A DNA stretch of 30,635 nucleotides from a virus. Numbering within the stretch: the stretch's first letter is position 1; each line of letters opens with the position of its first letter. A program made the position numbers and the translations under genes. Positions 7,084 to 15,558 of this stretch are shown here, one piece after another. The notes under the pieces are model-generated. The model saw only the letters and a list, made by a program, of their open reading frames with translations. It was not told the DNA's origin and made no database searches. The stretch spans positions 1 through 30,635 of IMG/VR virus record IMGVR_UViG_3300010149_003499; one strand, 5' to 3'.

Positions 7084-8400
7084 ATGTCCACAGAGACTCC
7101 CGACTGGGAAAAAATCAAAGCATATTTAGAACCAAAGCGATCTGAATACTGGGTTGAAGAACCCTCGCTAACTCAAAAAGTTTTTCTCCGGTCAGAAGGA
7201 CAAGAAGTAATGTTTGGTGGAGCCGCAGGTGGGGGCAAATCCTCGGCACTGATTATGGCCGCTCTACAATACGTGGACATCCCAAACTACAGTGCTATCT
7301 TGTTTAGGCGCACATACGCTGACCTTGCCCTACCTGGCGCTCTAATGGACCGTTTCAGAGAATGGATTATGCAGTTTGATGATGTACACTGGAACGCAAA
7401 TGCGTACACTGCAACGTTTCCCAATGGGGCACGAATAACATTCGGTTACCTAAATAACATCAACGACTATCTGCGATACAAGGGTTCAGAGTTTCAGTTC
7501 ATCGGAATGGATGAGGTTACCGAAATCAGAGAAGCAGATTACCGGTACATGTTCTCACGTTTACGCCGCCCCGCAAGTGGTCCGCTAGCTTCAGTCCCTC
7601 TCAGAATGCGCTGTGCAACTAACCCTGCACCTAACTGGGTCCGTCAGCGTTTCCTAGTTGAAGGTAAAACCAAGGGACGTATCTTTATTCCCTCAATGCT
7701 AACTGATAACCCCGGAATTGACCCAGACTCCTACCGCACCATGCTCGCAGAGCTAGACCCCATCGAACGAAAGCGCCTAGAGTTTGGTGACTGGTGGGCA
7801 ACCACACTCGGATCAATGTTTGACCGTGGTAGCTTTGAGGTCATTGAACCAAGCGAAATGCCGGACTTGAGTAAAGACACAACTGTGGTGCGCTTCTGGG
7901 ACTTAGCCGGAACTGAACCGTCTAATTCTAATCCTGATCCTGACTGGACAGTTGGATGCCTCGGAGCATTTGATAACGGTGTCTTTTACATCCTAGATGT
8001 ACGCCGCATTCGTGCGAAAGGTGAAAAAGTTGAAAAGTTTATTAAAGAAACTGCTGAAGAGGACGGGCCTGAGATAACAATCCAGATGGAGCAAGAACCA
8101 GGATCAGCAGGTAAAAACTTAGTGGACCAATACGCTCGGTACGTCCTGCCAGGCTACACCTTCTCAGGGCAACGAGCCACAGGCGACAAAGTAACAAGAG
8201 CAAAGCCATTTGCGGCGGCTGTAGCTAACGGTAACGTGCGTCTAATACGAGGCGACTGGACCACAGACTTCATTGATGAACTGTCGTCCTTCCCCGAAGC
8301 ACGAGTCCACGACGATCAAGTTGACGCCGCCACCCACGCCTTCAACCTGTGCGCCGGACTCGGTATGGGCATTCGCCGCAAGATTGAAATCATCATCTAG
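7084..8400 (+). CDS. terL: Terminase large subunit
   Basis: 438 aa. The ATG at 7084 is preceded by AGGAG; an in-frame TTG at 7063 is less likely. The N-terminal ATPase has Walker A GGAAGGGKSS (residues 45-54), FRRTYADL (adenine-motif or arginine-finger region), Walker B QFIGMDEVTE, and a coupling motif (CATNPAP). The C-terminal RNase H-like nuclease begins VVRFWDLAGTEP (first catalytic Asp) and ends RVHDDQVDAATHAF (last catalytic Asp). It cuts concatemeric DNA and powers packaging through the portal. The length is normal. No small subunit gene is recognisable nearby. The 3' end overlaps the convergent methyltransferase gene by four bases with no terminator visible. Confidence 0.96.
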   Translation: MSTETPDWEKIKAYLEPKRSEYWVEEPSLTQKVFLRSEGQEVMFGGAAGGGKSSALIMAALQYVDIPNYSAILFRRTYADLALPGALMDRFREWIMQFDDVHWNANAYTATFPNGARITFGYLNNINDYLRYKGSEFQFIGMDEVTEIREADYRYMFSRLRRPASGPLASVPLRMRCATNPAPNWVRQRFLVEGKTKGRIFIPSMLTDNPGIDPDSYRTMLAELDPIERKRLEFGDWWATTLGSMFDRGSFEVIEPSEMPDLSKDTTVVRFWDLAGTEPSNSNPDPDWTVGCLGAFDNGVFYILDVRRIRAKGEKVEKFIKETAEEDGPEITIQMEQEPGSAGKNLVDQYARYVLPGYTFSGQRATGDKVTRAKPFAAAVANGNVRLIRGDWTTDFIDELSSFPEARVHDDQVDAATHAFNLCAGLGMGIRRKIEIII

Positions 8401-8987
8401 AGAACTTCCCACCTCAACTGCTGCCTGTAGATATCTGGCTGAATAACAGTAGGATCAACCCACCAGTCTTCGTGTATAGTCCTAACAACTAATGTGTAGC
8501 CTAAGGCGTCTAGAATCTCTCGCTGTGCATCACGAATAGATTGGTTCCGAAAGTACATGTTAGCATCATGCTCAAACGTGATAACCGAAAACCGATAAAC
8601 AGTAAGAGGTAAAGAAATTAGCCCAAGCAGAGAAGTGTACGGACTTCCCTCAGGTCGCATAGCTTGATCATACCCGTTGTCGATATCAACTTGCAGAAAG
8701 TCAATCTGCTTAGGCCACTCCTGTGACTTGAAATACTCTGTATAGTCAAAGCTCAACGCATCACCAAAACAAGGGTTCTTTCTATTGGAAGTAAACTGCT
8801 CCTTACGTTCAGGGTCAATTTCAAACGACACACCGTTCCAATTGAAATCCTCTTCAAGAATACGGGTGTTACTACCCTCGTGGGAATTGAAAGCACCTAG
8901 TTCGACATAATGCCCACCCTTCTTTAGTTGGGTCATTGCAATAACAAAGTTTTCTTGCTCGCTAGGACTAAACTGCTGATTCTGCAT
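8397..8987 (-). CDS. FkbM-like SAM-dependent methyltransferase
   Basis: 196 aa. The ATG at 8987 has GGAGA upstream and lies within the end of the preceding gene (20-bp overlap). The SAM-binding motif I is VELGAFNSHEGSNT. Motif II ends SFEIDP, a catalytic-type region is FLQVDIDNGYD, and TFEHDANMY follows. This pattern fits FkbM-type methyltransferases, which O-methylate sugars or small molecules. With the glycosyltransferase and dioxygenases in the same transcription unit, a glycan or surface-modification role is plausible. A nucleic acid target is not excluded. Last gene of the long leftward run. Confidence 0.75.
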   Translation of the reverse strand: MQNQQFSPSEQENFVIAMTQLKKGGHYVELGAFNSHEGSNTRILEEDFNWNGVSFEIDPERKEQFTSNRKNPCFGDALSFDYTEYFKSQEWPKQIDFLQVDIDNGYDQAMRPEGSPYTSLLGLISLPLTVYRFSVITFEHDANMYFRNQSIRDAQREILDALGYTLVVRTIHEDWWVDPTVIQPDIYRQQLRWEVL

Positions 8988-9531
8988 TTTTATCTCTCCA
9001 AAATTTAGTGGACGACATTTTAATGCCGTTTGTTGCCGGGTTGCCCCTGTGCTTGTAGCGACATGCAAACAATAACAATAGGTTTTGCTCAGGGGTGATG
9101 GCAATATCCATCTCTGGGAAAACTAACTCGCCCCCGTCGTAGCCGCTGTTCAAGTAATGGACCGAACTAAAGACATGAACGTTTTCCCGCTTTTCAGGAT
9201 CATCCGAGTTATGATACAAGTCATCGTGTAAACCCATATCGCACCCCTCGGGATAGATCACAGCAGGTAGCGAACTATTCACCACAGCATCAAAGTCAAA
9301 CGCCTCTTTTAACGCATCAGCTATAGACTGCGAATAAGTCAAGATGATCTGATCTTCCAGACTGTCAGGATTGCCACCATTGATAAGATGCCGAGTAAAG
9401 AAATTGTAGCACCGATCAGGCATCTCCATAATCTCACCGTCACGAGGATTCTCAACCATATGTAAAAGGCTTTCGCAGTCTGGTGAGAAATTGTGTATAA
9501 GAGCAAAGTCGTCACTTATGAACTCAAGCAC
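8968..9531 (-). CDS. 2-oxoglutarate/Fe(II) dioxygenase, prolyl-4-hydroxylase-like
   Basis: 187 aa. The start is GTG at 9531, chosen because GGAGG lies seven bases upstream and the frame overlaps the previous gene's end by 16 bp. The double-stranded beta-helix core shows the iron motif H-x-D (MGLHDDLYH), VHYLNSGYDGGELVFPE, the distal His in YKHRGNP and the 2OG-binding basic residue in IKMSSTKFW, in the normal order for the 2OG-FeII_Oxy_3 / P4H family. These enzymes hydroxylate protein side chains, sugars or bases. The substrate is unknown. Related enzymes are common in marine phages. It is one of three different dioxygenases in this window. Confidence 0.85.
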   Translation of the reverse strand: MLEFISDDFALIHNFSPDCESLLHMVENPRDGEIMEMPDRCYNFFTRHLINGGNPDSLEDQIILTYSQSIADALKEAFDFDAVVNSSLPAVIYPEGCDMGLHDDLYHNSDDPEKRENVHVFSSVHYLNSGYDGGELVFPEMDIAITPEQNLLLLFACRYKHRGNPATNGIKMSSTKFWRDKNAESAV

Positions 9532-10475
9532 TTATGCACCTCCAGTTTTAGTCGATGGCTAAAGTTATCAATCTCTAAAGCGTGCTGCGCCGCCTCCCTA
9601 TCAGGGATGTTTCTATGGAAATCAATATACTCAGTCATGGCGTTAAATAAAGCCCACTTACTAGGCCCATAAGAACCACTGTTGTGCGAAGACGAATAAA
9701 GCGTTTTAACCCTACTGTGAACTGACTCAATGTGTTCCCGCTTCTTCTCTGTGTTTGCAGTCTTAAGAGGCCACACAGTTTCCAGTGCGCTTTCAATATA
9801 AGTCTGCGAAACCGGAACAGACATATGACTTATATTGTTCACAACATGCTGCGACCACGAAGCACGCATATTCAATACCTCTCTAGCTTCGCCATCTAAG
9901 TCAGCCTCACTGGGCGTATGGCGCTTACGGACACTGAACTCGTACTCTTTAGAGGCGTTAAATCTGTAGACAATGTGAGTGTTGCGCCGAGTGTCAAGAT
10001 TGTAGTAGCAGATTGGGATGCTACCATCATGTGATGACATGACGATCACGTATGAATCAACTACGTCTGTATCATTGTTAGCTGTGGTAATAGAGAGTGA
10101 CCCCGTGTGAACCACCGCAAAAAACTTACGGCCGTCGTCTAACACACCGCAGCCCATTAACTTAGCAGCATCACCATACTTGTTGACTAAAGAAATAGCC
10201 CGAGACAAAATCTTACGGTTTTGCTCAACCTCGTAACGATCTTTGACAACTTCCCAACTGTCTAAACGACAGGTTGCGCCACACGCTACTTCACGTCCAG
10301 TAGCAAAGCGATTGGGAATCTGTACATAAGCGTCCTGAAAGCGGTCATATACGAAAATAGGGTTAGTAACTACTAAGTAGTCGGCTAGCCCCTTCCGTAA
10401 AATATCATCAACTTCGTATGTACCGTCGTCCGCTGCCCTACCAGTTACAAGGGTGGACCATGCCTTATCGGTCAT
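9516..10475 (-). CDS. DUF932-family phage/plasmid protein
   Basis: The ATG at 10475 (MTDKAWSTLV) has GGTGG eight bases upstream and overlaps the MazG stop by 11 bp. An in-frame ATG at 10505 would add ten residues. The product is about 319 aa. The pattern of a central beta-rich region ending in SYVIVMSSHDGS, then RFNAS, and the C-terminal SKWALFNAMTEYIDFHRN fits DUF932 (phage/plasmid-like protein family). These proteins are widespread on mobile elements and have no established biochemical role. A link to DNA binding or anti-restriction is only suggested by context in other phages. Confidence 0.72.
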   Translation of the reverse strand: MTDKAWSTLVTGRAADDGTYEVDDILRKGLADYLVVTNPIFVYDRFQDAYVQIPNRFATGREVACGATCRLDSWEVVKDRYEVEQNRKILSRAISLVNKYGDAAKLMGCGVLDDGRKFFAVVHTGSLSITTANNDTDVVDSYVIVMSSHDGSIPICYYNLDTRRNTHIVYRFNASKEYEFSVRKRHTPSEADLDGEAREVLNMRASWSQHVVNNISHMSVPVSQTYIESALETVWPLKTANTEKKREHIESVHSRVKTLYSSSHNSGSYGPSKWALFNAMTEYIDFHRNIPDREAAQHALEIDNFSHRLKLEVHKCLSS

Positions 10476-10791
10476 CTCCCGATCCACCAATCTTACCCCG
10501 GTCATATCTGCTGGACAACTTTGCGATATTAGCGTCTGCTACCTGATCCAGAGTATACCCAAGCTCCCAAGCAAGACCAGAAACGTACCACAGCACATCA
10601 CCCAGTTCTTTCATGATGCTATTCTGAACCTCTTCCGAAAAAACACTATCCTTATCTCGGATTGCCTTTTTAACTTTGTCTGCCACTTCGCCCGCTTCGC
10701 TAGCTAGACCCAAAGCAGTATACACAATACCCTGATCCGGGGGGAATACTGCTGTTTCCCGTGCTGCCGCTTGATATGCATTCATTTCCAT
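10465..10791 (-). CDS. MazG-like nucleotide pyrophosphohydrolase
   Basis: 108 aa. The ATG at 10791 has AGGAG six to seven bases upstream. The all-alpha NTP-PPase motifs are present: EAGEVADKVKK (the metal-binding ExxE part) and KELGDVLWYVSG (the second acidic motif ExxD). Single-domain phage MazG proteins hydrolyse nucleoside triphosphates or modified nucleotides such as dUTP, or may alter the host stringent response. The neighbouring ParB/PP-loop genes raise the possibility of removing an unwanted or modified nucleotide, but that is inference. Confidence 0.85.
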   Translation of the reverse strand: MEMNAYQAAARETAVFPPDQGIVYTALGLASEAGEVADKVKKAIRDKDSVFSEEVQNSIMKELGDVLWYVSGLAWELGYTLDQVADANIAKLSSRYDRGKIGGSGDDR

Positions 10792-10800
10792 GTTAGTCTC

Positions 10801-11322
10801 CTAAGCTTGCTCGGAATGACCCGTGGGCCGTTCGATGTGAAGGTCTTCACCGTTTTTGGATTCAATAGGAACCCACGCAGGGGAATACGTGTGCTGTTTA
10901 ATTTTACGCATCTTGATCAGTGTCCCATCCAGCAACACATCAAACTCGTCGTAGGTCATGCCTAACTTTGTGCGTAATTCTTCTTCGGTATAGCGCTGTG
11001 ACTGCATAACACGCTGCATCAACCTAGACAAATATTTGGCAATCACAATCCCACGGTATCTGTTCATGTCAATGTGTAGCAGTACAGCTTCCACGTCGTC
11101 ACACTTCACTACAGCAACAGGAACCTTTTTAATCTTCAACTCGTTTGCAATAATCCAGCGATGGTACCCGTCAATGATTGTACCATTCTTCTGAATTACA
11201 ATTGGACTGAGAATACCGTATGTGTCTATAGACGATAATAGCCGCTTGTAGTCGGGTGCAACAATGTAACACGCAGACGACCACTTCGCAGGGGTTAACT
11301 CAGAGGTTTTACAATAATCCAT
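10801..11322 (-). CDS. ParB N-terminal-domain protein (downstream of PP-loop gene)
   Basis: 173 aa from the ATG at 11322 (MDYCKTSELTPAKW), 10 bp after the PP-loop gene's stop. The alternative ATG at 11370 overlaps that gene by 38 bp and lacks a ribosome site. It has a ParB/sulfiredoxin-like fold: LLSSIDTYGILSPIVIQ, the conserved turn GTIIDGYHRWIIANEL, and KVPVAVV, then MNRYRG. The C-terminal half (SQRYTEEELRTKLGMTYDEF) resembles a helix-turn-helix-containing region. ParB-domain proteins bind DNA or nucleotides (CTP/ATP). The pairing with a PAPS reductase-like protein resembles the IbrA/IbrB pairs of enterobacterial mobile elements. Exact role unknown. Confidence 0.78.
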   Translation of the reverse strand: MDYCKTSELTPAKWSSACYIVAPDYKRLLSSIDTYGILSPIVIQKNGTIIDGYHRWIIANELKIKKVPVAVVKCDDVEAVLLHIDMNRYRGIVIAKYLSRLMQRVMQSQRYTEEELRTKLGMTYDEFDVLLDGTLIKMRKIKQHTYSPAWVPIESKNGEDLHIERPTGHSEQA

Positions 11323-11332
11323 TACCGTTACT

Positions 11333-12505
11333 CTACCGAGTGTCGTCTTGAATGTCAAGACTGTCCGCATCCATTAACTGCTGAGTCTCTTCGTCTAATA
11401 GCGCAACACGTTTATTGTGCGCCTTTGTTTTAGGGCCAACCGGGCTAGGGGAACCCATGAAAGAGTTTAAAAGCAAAGTTCTAATCAAATGATCTACTGG
11501 ATACCCGTATGAATCTGTGGCGTGCTTCTTCTTGAAGTTGTTGGCATACACCAATGCAGCCCTATGAAGACCTGGTGTTAGCACATTATCATCAACGCAG
11601 TGCTTGACGCCCTTCCATCCTTCGGCAGCGTAAAAGTCAATAGCCGCCTCAATATCGTACTCTGCCCACAACTGACGCTGTGCCTCAATACTAGGGAAGC
11701 ATCTATACAGTTCATCATAGAAGTCAGGTTCAGTGCGCAAAACATCCGACAGACGGCGAGCAGCCACTGAATGAAGAGGGATACCCACCCGCTGATTAGC
11801 CCCACTCATCGCTGCGTAATCGTAATAGTCGCAGTACTCCCCGTCATGCTCTTCGTGGATGAACTTAAGAACATCGTCAGATGTCCAGTCATAGATTACC
11901 TTAGCGAACCGCATTGGGATGGCCTTGGAAAGTTTGAAAGGTCGGTTGATATAGTTTTCATTCAACTTCTGTGTCACTGTCCGGTAACGGATCATAGACT
12001 CATTAGCCCGGATTCCAGTGATAAATGCCGTTCGCCCTTTCTTACCGTGCATGGTATACTCGTCAATCTTACGGGGAATTGCCTTCTCTGGGTTTAACCC
12101 AAAGTGCTCTGCCCTAAGTGACCCTTCAGGAAAAGGTCTGAACAAGCGCCCACTACGCTCTCGCTTCTTTGACCACAACAATACATATTGTCTGCGCCCC
12201 AGCACCCACAACTCTTGACCTTGAGGCAAACAGTACCACTCCATGTCAACCCAGTCGTAGTTGCTGACACGCTTTACATAGTCCTCTACCGCAGGAGAAA
12301 GCATTTCTTCATCCCGGAAGATTACTTTAACTGGCCCAAGCCCACGTTCTTCATGAATCTCTTTTGCAAGATACAAACATGCAGTAGAATCCTTGCCACC
12401 ACTGAACTGAACACAGACTGTATCAAACGTGTCATAGACATGGCGCATCCGCTCTCTCGCAGCCTCAACACAATTTATGTCTAGAAACATTCGACGCCGT
12501 GCCAT
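11333..12505 (-). CDS. PAPS reductase-like PP-loop protein (IbrA-like)
   Basis: 390 aa. The ATG at 12505 (MARRRMFLDINC) follows the upstream ParB stop by one base (TGA-C-ATG) with GAGG ahead of it. An in-frame ATG at 12565 would overlap by 59 bp. The PP-loop is VQFSGGKDST near residue 35. FRDEEMLSP follows, then ITGIRANESMIRYR and VIYDWTSDDVLKFI, all in the arrangement of CysH/IbrA-type adenine-nucleotide alpha-hydrolases. The family activates substrates with ATP and may transfer sulfur or reduce sulfonucleotides. The IbrA/DUF3440 branch has no settled reaction. DndC of DNA phosphorothioation is a related PP-loop enzyme. It lies between two ParB-domain genes. Confidence 0.85.
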   Translation of the reverse strand: MARRRMFLDINCVEAARERMRHVYDTFDTVCVQFSGGKDSTACLYLAKEIHEERGLGPVKVIFRDEEMLSPAVEDYVKRVSNYDWVDMEWYCLPQGQELWVLGRRQYVLLWSKKRERSGRLFRPFPEGSLRAEHFGLNPEKAIPRKIDEYTMHGKKGRTAFITGIRANESMIRYRTVTQKLNENYINRPFKLSKAIPMRFAKVIYDWTSDDVLKFIHEEHDGEYCDYYDYAAMSGANQRVGIPLHSVAARRLSDVLRTEPDFYDELYRCFPSIEAQRQLWAEYDIEAAIDFYAAEGWKGVKHCVDDNVLTPGLHRAALVYANNFKKKHATDSYGYPVDHLIRTLLLNSFMGSPSPVGPKTKAHNKRVALLDEETQQLMDADSLDIQDDTR

Positions 12506-12506
12506 G

Positions 12507-13301
12507 TCAGCCTCGTGGAGAGTGTTGAGCAATAAAGTCCAGAAGACGCTCTGAAGTGGTGTCACCGTCGTAAGCAGGCTGATCCTTTAACCACCGTAAA
12601 AAGGAATACCACTTTGACTGCTGATCAGCATTCTCAAACACGAGAGTGAACTGAATAGCAGCGTTCTTTGTCCCTGAACTACCTGTAACAGTGCTGCCCT
12701 GTGTGACAATACTCTCTGTCGATGCAGTTGGGGTTAACGTAGTCGGGTCGGATGCAGGACGGTCAACACTCGTCGGAGTCTGAACTGGTTCTGTGGAAGT
12801 AATATCATTAATAACAATCTCGGGCGGAGTCCAACCCCCATTCGGATCAATCACTTCTCCAAGCTGATCAGCAATTACACTGTTTTCAATAGCAGCAACT
12901 GAAAAGTCGTCCCATCCTAGAACTTCAAAAAAGTCTTCATGATCACCGATGGCATCTGTTAGCATTTCGTAGAGTAAGTCGTTGTCGGTTACACCCAACT
13001 CTGAAATCCGGTTGTCTGCCAGAGCAAACGCCAACGCATCTGTTGTTGACATATCAACAACAGACACCGCAATCTGTTGCCAGCCCAATCGCTTTGCTGC
13101 CTCTAGTTGGTGGTTGCCCGCAATCACCGTAAGTTCACCGTTATCGCCCGTAACAGCGACAATAGGCTTCACCTGCCCGAACTTAGAATACGACGCCATA
13201 ATTGCGTCTACGTCTCCTCGTCTTGCATTGTTTTCCAAGGGAATAAGTAAGTCGATGTCTACAGCAAGCCCCTGAATGTTCTCAGTAATATTGTGAATCA
13301 T
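12507..13301 (-). CDS. ParB N-terminal-domain protein (upstream of PP-loop gene)
   Basis: 264 aa. ATG at 13301 with AAGGA seven bases upstream, directly abutting the methyltransferase stop. It has a classic ParB/Srx domain: LIPLENNARRGDVDAIM, SKFGQVKPIVAV, the LTVIAGNHQLEAAKRLGW turn, then FALADNRISELG and a Glu/Asp-rich helix. A Ser/Thr/Pro-rich linker (about residues 165-215) leads to a C-terminal domain (FTLVFENADQQSKWYSFLRW, SERLLDFI). This architecture is found with phage and mobile-element methyltransferases and PP-loop proteins. It is not a partition ParB because there is no ParA nearby and no central HTH module. It may bind DNA to direct the adjacent enzymes, but this is inference. 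Confidence 0.8.
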   Translation of the reverse strand: MIHNITENIQGLAVDIDLLIPLENNARRGDVDAIMASYSKFGQVKPIVAVTGDNGELTVIAGNHQLEAAKRLGWQQIAVSVVDMSTTDALAFALADNRISELGVTDNDLLYEMLTDAIGDHEDFFEVLGWDDFSVAAIENSVIADQLGEVIDPNGGWTPPEIVINDITSTEPVQTPTSVDRPASDPTTLTPTASTESIVTQGSTVTGSSGTKNAAIQFTLVFENADQQSKWYSFLRWLKDQPAYDGDTTSERLLDFIAQHSPRG

Positions 13302-13916
13302 TTATACATCCTTAATCTTTTTAGCAACAATACTAACGTGTAAAAAGTTTCGATGAGCCGCTGCATACTCGTCCCATACCGGAAGGCCCTGTTGATTTCC
13401 TGAGAAAACTAGAGAAACGGGCCAGTAGTGGTCACACGCCATAACCTTGAAGCCGAAACTATCATCAAATAACGACACTAGGCCATCGGTAGTAAACCTA
13501 AAGTAGTCATTAGGGTAACCATGTATCGGGAACGTAAGATGCGTGTCAATATGTGCCAGACCGCCAAGCTTGAGAACTTTATTGATAGAAGCAGAAGCTA
13601 CCCAAGGCTTTTCTACATGCTCGTAGACAGACCTTGCTAATACCCCATCAAACGAGCTTGTATCAAAAGTATCTTCCAGGCGATGTATGTCACTAACAAT
13701 ATCTACATCAATACCGTCGTCTTGAAAGTCCGTCTTTACGTAAGACTTAACGTTAGTAAACAACGCTTCGTGGTGCGTGCATACGTTGGGGTTTGACCTT
13801 GCTACGCCAACCTCAAGAATCTTCTTAGGTTCTCCAGCGTTCATCTTGTCTTGAAATACTTGAAACTCAACAGTGTCTTTGTATTTGGGGTCGCCTCTGT
13901 AATACTCGGTAGACAT
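13302..13916 (-). CDS. Class I SAM-dependent methyltransferase (Methyltransf_11-like)
   Basis: 204 aa, start ATG at 13916, stop immediately before the next start. The SAM motif I is KILEVGVARSNPNVC, an acidic motif follows (VDIVSDIHRLED), then FDGVLARSVYEHVEKPW (motif IV region) and LKLGGLAHIDTHLTFPIHGYP (motif V region). The pattern is that of small-molecule or glycan methyltransferases often called Methyltransf_11. It has no DNA methyltransferase motif such as DPPY or NPPY. The target is unknown. It sits directly before the ParB / PP-loop / ParB trio. Confidence 0.8.
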   Translation of the reverse strand: MSTEYYRGDPKYKDTVEFQVFQDKMNAGEPKKILEVGVARSNPNVCTHHEALFTNVKSYVKTDFQDDGIDVDIVSDIHRLEDTFDTSSFDGVLARSVYEHVEKPWVASASINKVLKLGGLAHIDTHLTFPIHGYPNDYFRFTTDGLVSLFDDSFGFKVMACDHYWPVSLVFSGNQQGLPVWDEYAAAHRNFLHVSIVAKKIKDV

Positions 13917-13918
13917 AA

Positions 13919-14269
13919 TTAAAACTTTGACTGTGATCGAACATTTGCCGCAATCGTGCGTAGAGAGTCACACGCCGTGCGTAAGGAATGTAACTTTTCT
14001 CGTTTAGCCTTAACGAGCGCTTCAGCGACCATTGCATCATAATATAACTCGCTGGTCTTGTACCCTGCCCAACTCTCTTTCTGCTTAACAGCCCCTTCCG
14101 ACGCAAGGTATTCTTTAAACCATTGCTTCTTGTATGCAGCCTCTTTCTGGGCGTGGTCTTTCGCCAGAACTTCAAACGCTTCTGTCTCATGCTCAATCTC
14201 ACTTGTAAGGCGCAGTAACTCGCTCTCAACCTCTACAGGGGTAATTGGCTTGTTGCGTACAGTGTTCAT
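13919..14269 (-). CDS. Small helical phage protein, function unknown
   Basis: 116 aa, almost entirely helical and charged (VEVESELLRLTSEIEHETEA, then LVKAKREKLHSLRTACDSL), ending TIAANVRSQSKF. Short coiled-coil proteins with this plan are common in actinophage and other phage genomes near recombination or HNH genes, but I know no assigned activity. The start at 14269 is 9 bp after the HNH stop, and the stop lies 2 bp before the methyltransferase start. No metal or nucleotide motif is visible. Confidence 0.65.
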   Translation of the reverse strand: MNTVRNKPITPVEVESELLRLTSEIEHETEAFEVLAKDHAQKEAAYKKQWFKEYLASEGAVKQKESWAGYKTSELYYDAMVAEALVKAKREKLHSLRTACDSLRTIAANVRSQSKF

Positions 14270-14278
14270 AAGGGTAGT

Positions 14279-14659
14279 CTACTTACTATCAGGCAAAGCG
14301 TCAAGGGCGATTTTCAGTCGGTCAACTTCATCATTCCAGTCAACCTTAACACCCGGAACACCTCGCTCAAGTAACTCGTCTAAAAACTTACGCCCCAATT
14401 CGTTTTCCAACCACCGTGCCCAAACAAGTGGGTTCTTCGACTGCGCCCAGTGGCACGAGGCACACAGCGCCAAGGCGTTTCTCTCATCAGTCCTAGTCGC
14501 AGAAATGCTACGAGAAATAATATGAGCGCACTGAATTTGCTTTCCACTCTCCTTAGTGACACCACACCAACGACAAGTAAAGTTGTCCCTAGTGCGTACA
14601 TACAGGCTATGTAGCTTAGTGGCTTTTGCCTTTGCGCTCTTACCATAGTCCGCAGGCAT
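14279..14659 (-). CDS. HNH endonuclease (first)
   Basis: 126 aa. The ATG at 14659 overlaps the stop of the dioxygenase gene by one base (TAATG). Zinc-knuckle cysteines in FTCRWCGVTK pair with LALCASCHWAQSKNP. The catalytic His lies in QCAHIISRS, and Asn in ERNALALC, giving the H-N-H order. The C-terminal part (GRKFLDELLERGVPGVKVDW) is helical and charged. Free-standing phage HNH proteins can be homing nucleases or packaging-associated nickases. The distance from terminase argues against a packaging role here. Position inside an operon suggests either a resident mobile nuclease or a recombination helper. Confidence 0.85.
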   Translation of the reverse strand: MPADYGKSAKAKATKLHSLYVRTRDNFTCRWCGVTKESGKQIQCAHIISRSISATRTDERNALALCASCHWAQSKNPLVWARWLENELGRKFLDELLERGVPGVKVDWNDEVDRLKIALDALPDSK

Positions 14660-15558
14660 TAAAAGTCAATGTCCTGATAAATTGGAAAGAACCAGCCTCC
14701 GTCGTTATACTGTTCAGCCTCCGGCATATCTGGTCGATGAGAAATCCCAGAATAATGCAAAATGACAGCCTCTCGCCAAAGATCAGGATTGTTGGGTACA
14801 GTACCACGATGCATTAAGCGGGAGTGCCAAATAAGAACGTCGCCCTTGCTGGCAATAAACTTTTCTTTCTCTAGCCCGCCACGAGTCAGAATGTCTTCAA
14901 ACATGGGAGTAAGGAACTCTTCCGAATACCTCGGCCACGCTGGATCGTCACGTAAACTAACCGGAATCCTCTGCTTAGCTCCCTCTTGTGTGATACGTGG
15001 TAACACATGACTGCCCCGAACAAACTCAAAAGGACCAGAGTCTTCATGAATGTCATCCAACGCAACCCATACCGCAAGATAATGATCGTTGTTAGAATCA
15101 GGGTTCAGGTATCCGTCTTGATGCCAGTTACGGGTGGTAGACTTCCACCCGGTAAGATTCAAATGAATCCCCATTGGATCACCGATCAGTTGTTCCAGAA
15201 CGTCGTGAAGCGGCTTGTAAGTAGCCAACTCCATTAGGCTAGGGACTTGATAGTATGCACATTCCCCTGGATAGCCCATTGGCCTGTCATAGTTGACACG
15301 GTTATGCTGAACCCATGCCTCTTTGTACGTGTCGATAATATCATTAGGCATGAACGACTCCAACACCAAAACTCCATCAGTACGCCAAGTCTCCGCTACC
15401 TGACTTAAAAGTGAGTCGCCAACGCTTTCTCTATCAAGCCAAGGTAAGTCCTTGTCAGCAAAGCCGCCTGACAATAAGTTAATATCATTTAATAAGTCTG
15501 GATGTGCTTCAGTTGCTGAACCAATAAGGTTTTGCAGCAGTTCCGTTTTTCCATTCAT
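14659..15558 (-). CDS. Phytanoyl-CoA dioxygenase (PhyH)-family 2OG/Fe(II) oxygenase
   Basis: 299 aa. ATG at 15558, overlapping the second HNH gene by 50 bp with a GAGTGAG-like site ahead. N-terminal GVLVLESFMPNDIIDTY is typical of PhyH proteins (a hydrophobic strand then the helix start). The iron triad is H-x-D in RNWHQDGYLNP and a distal His in RLMHRGTVPN. The 2OG-binding Arg is in WREAVILHY. The middle segment VALDDIHEDSGPFEFVRGSH is also conserved in the family. Such enzymes hydroxylate small molecules, lipids, glycans or bases. The phage substrate is unknown. A related gene lies truncated at the right end of the window (30289). Confidence 0.88.
   Translation of the reverse strand: MNGKTELLQNLIGSATEAHPDLLNDINLLSGGFADKDLPWLDRESVGDSLLSQVAETWRTDGVLVLESFMPNDIIDTYKEAWVQHNRVNYDRPMGYPGECAYYQVPSLMELATYKPLHDVLEQLIGDPMGIHLNLTGWKSTTRNWHQDGYLNPDSNNDHYLAVWVALDDIHEDSGPFEFVRGSHVLPRITQEGAKQRIPVSLRDDPAWPRYSEEFLTPMFEDILTRGGLEKEKFIASKGDVLIWHSRLMHRGTVPNNPDLWREAVILHYSGISHRPDMPEAEQYNDGGWFFPIYQDIDF

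Noticed and set aside
10801-13301. ParB genes as a partition system
   Set aside because: No ParA-like ATPase or centromere-like repeats nearby, and both proteins have only the N-terminal ParB domain.
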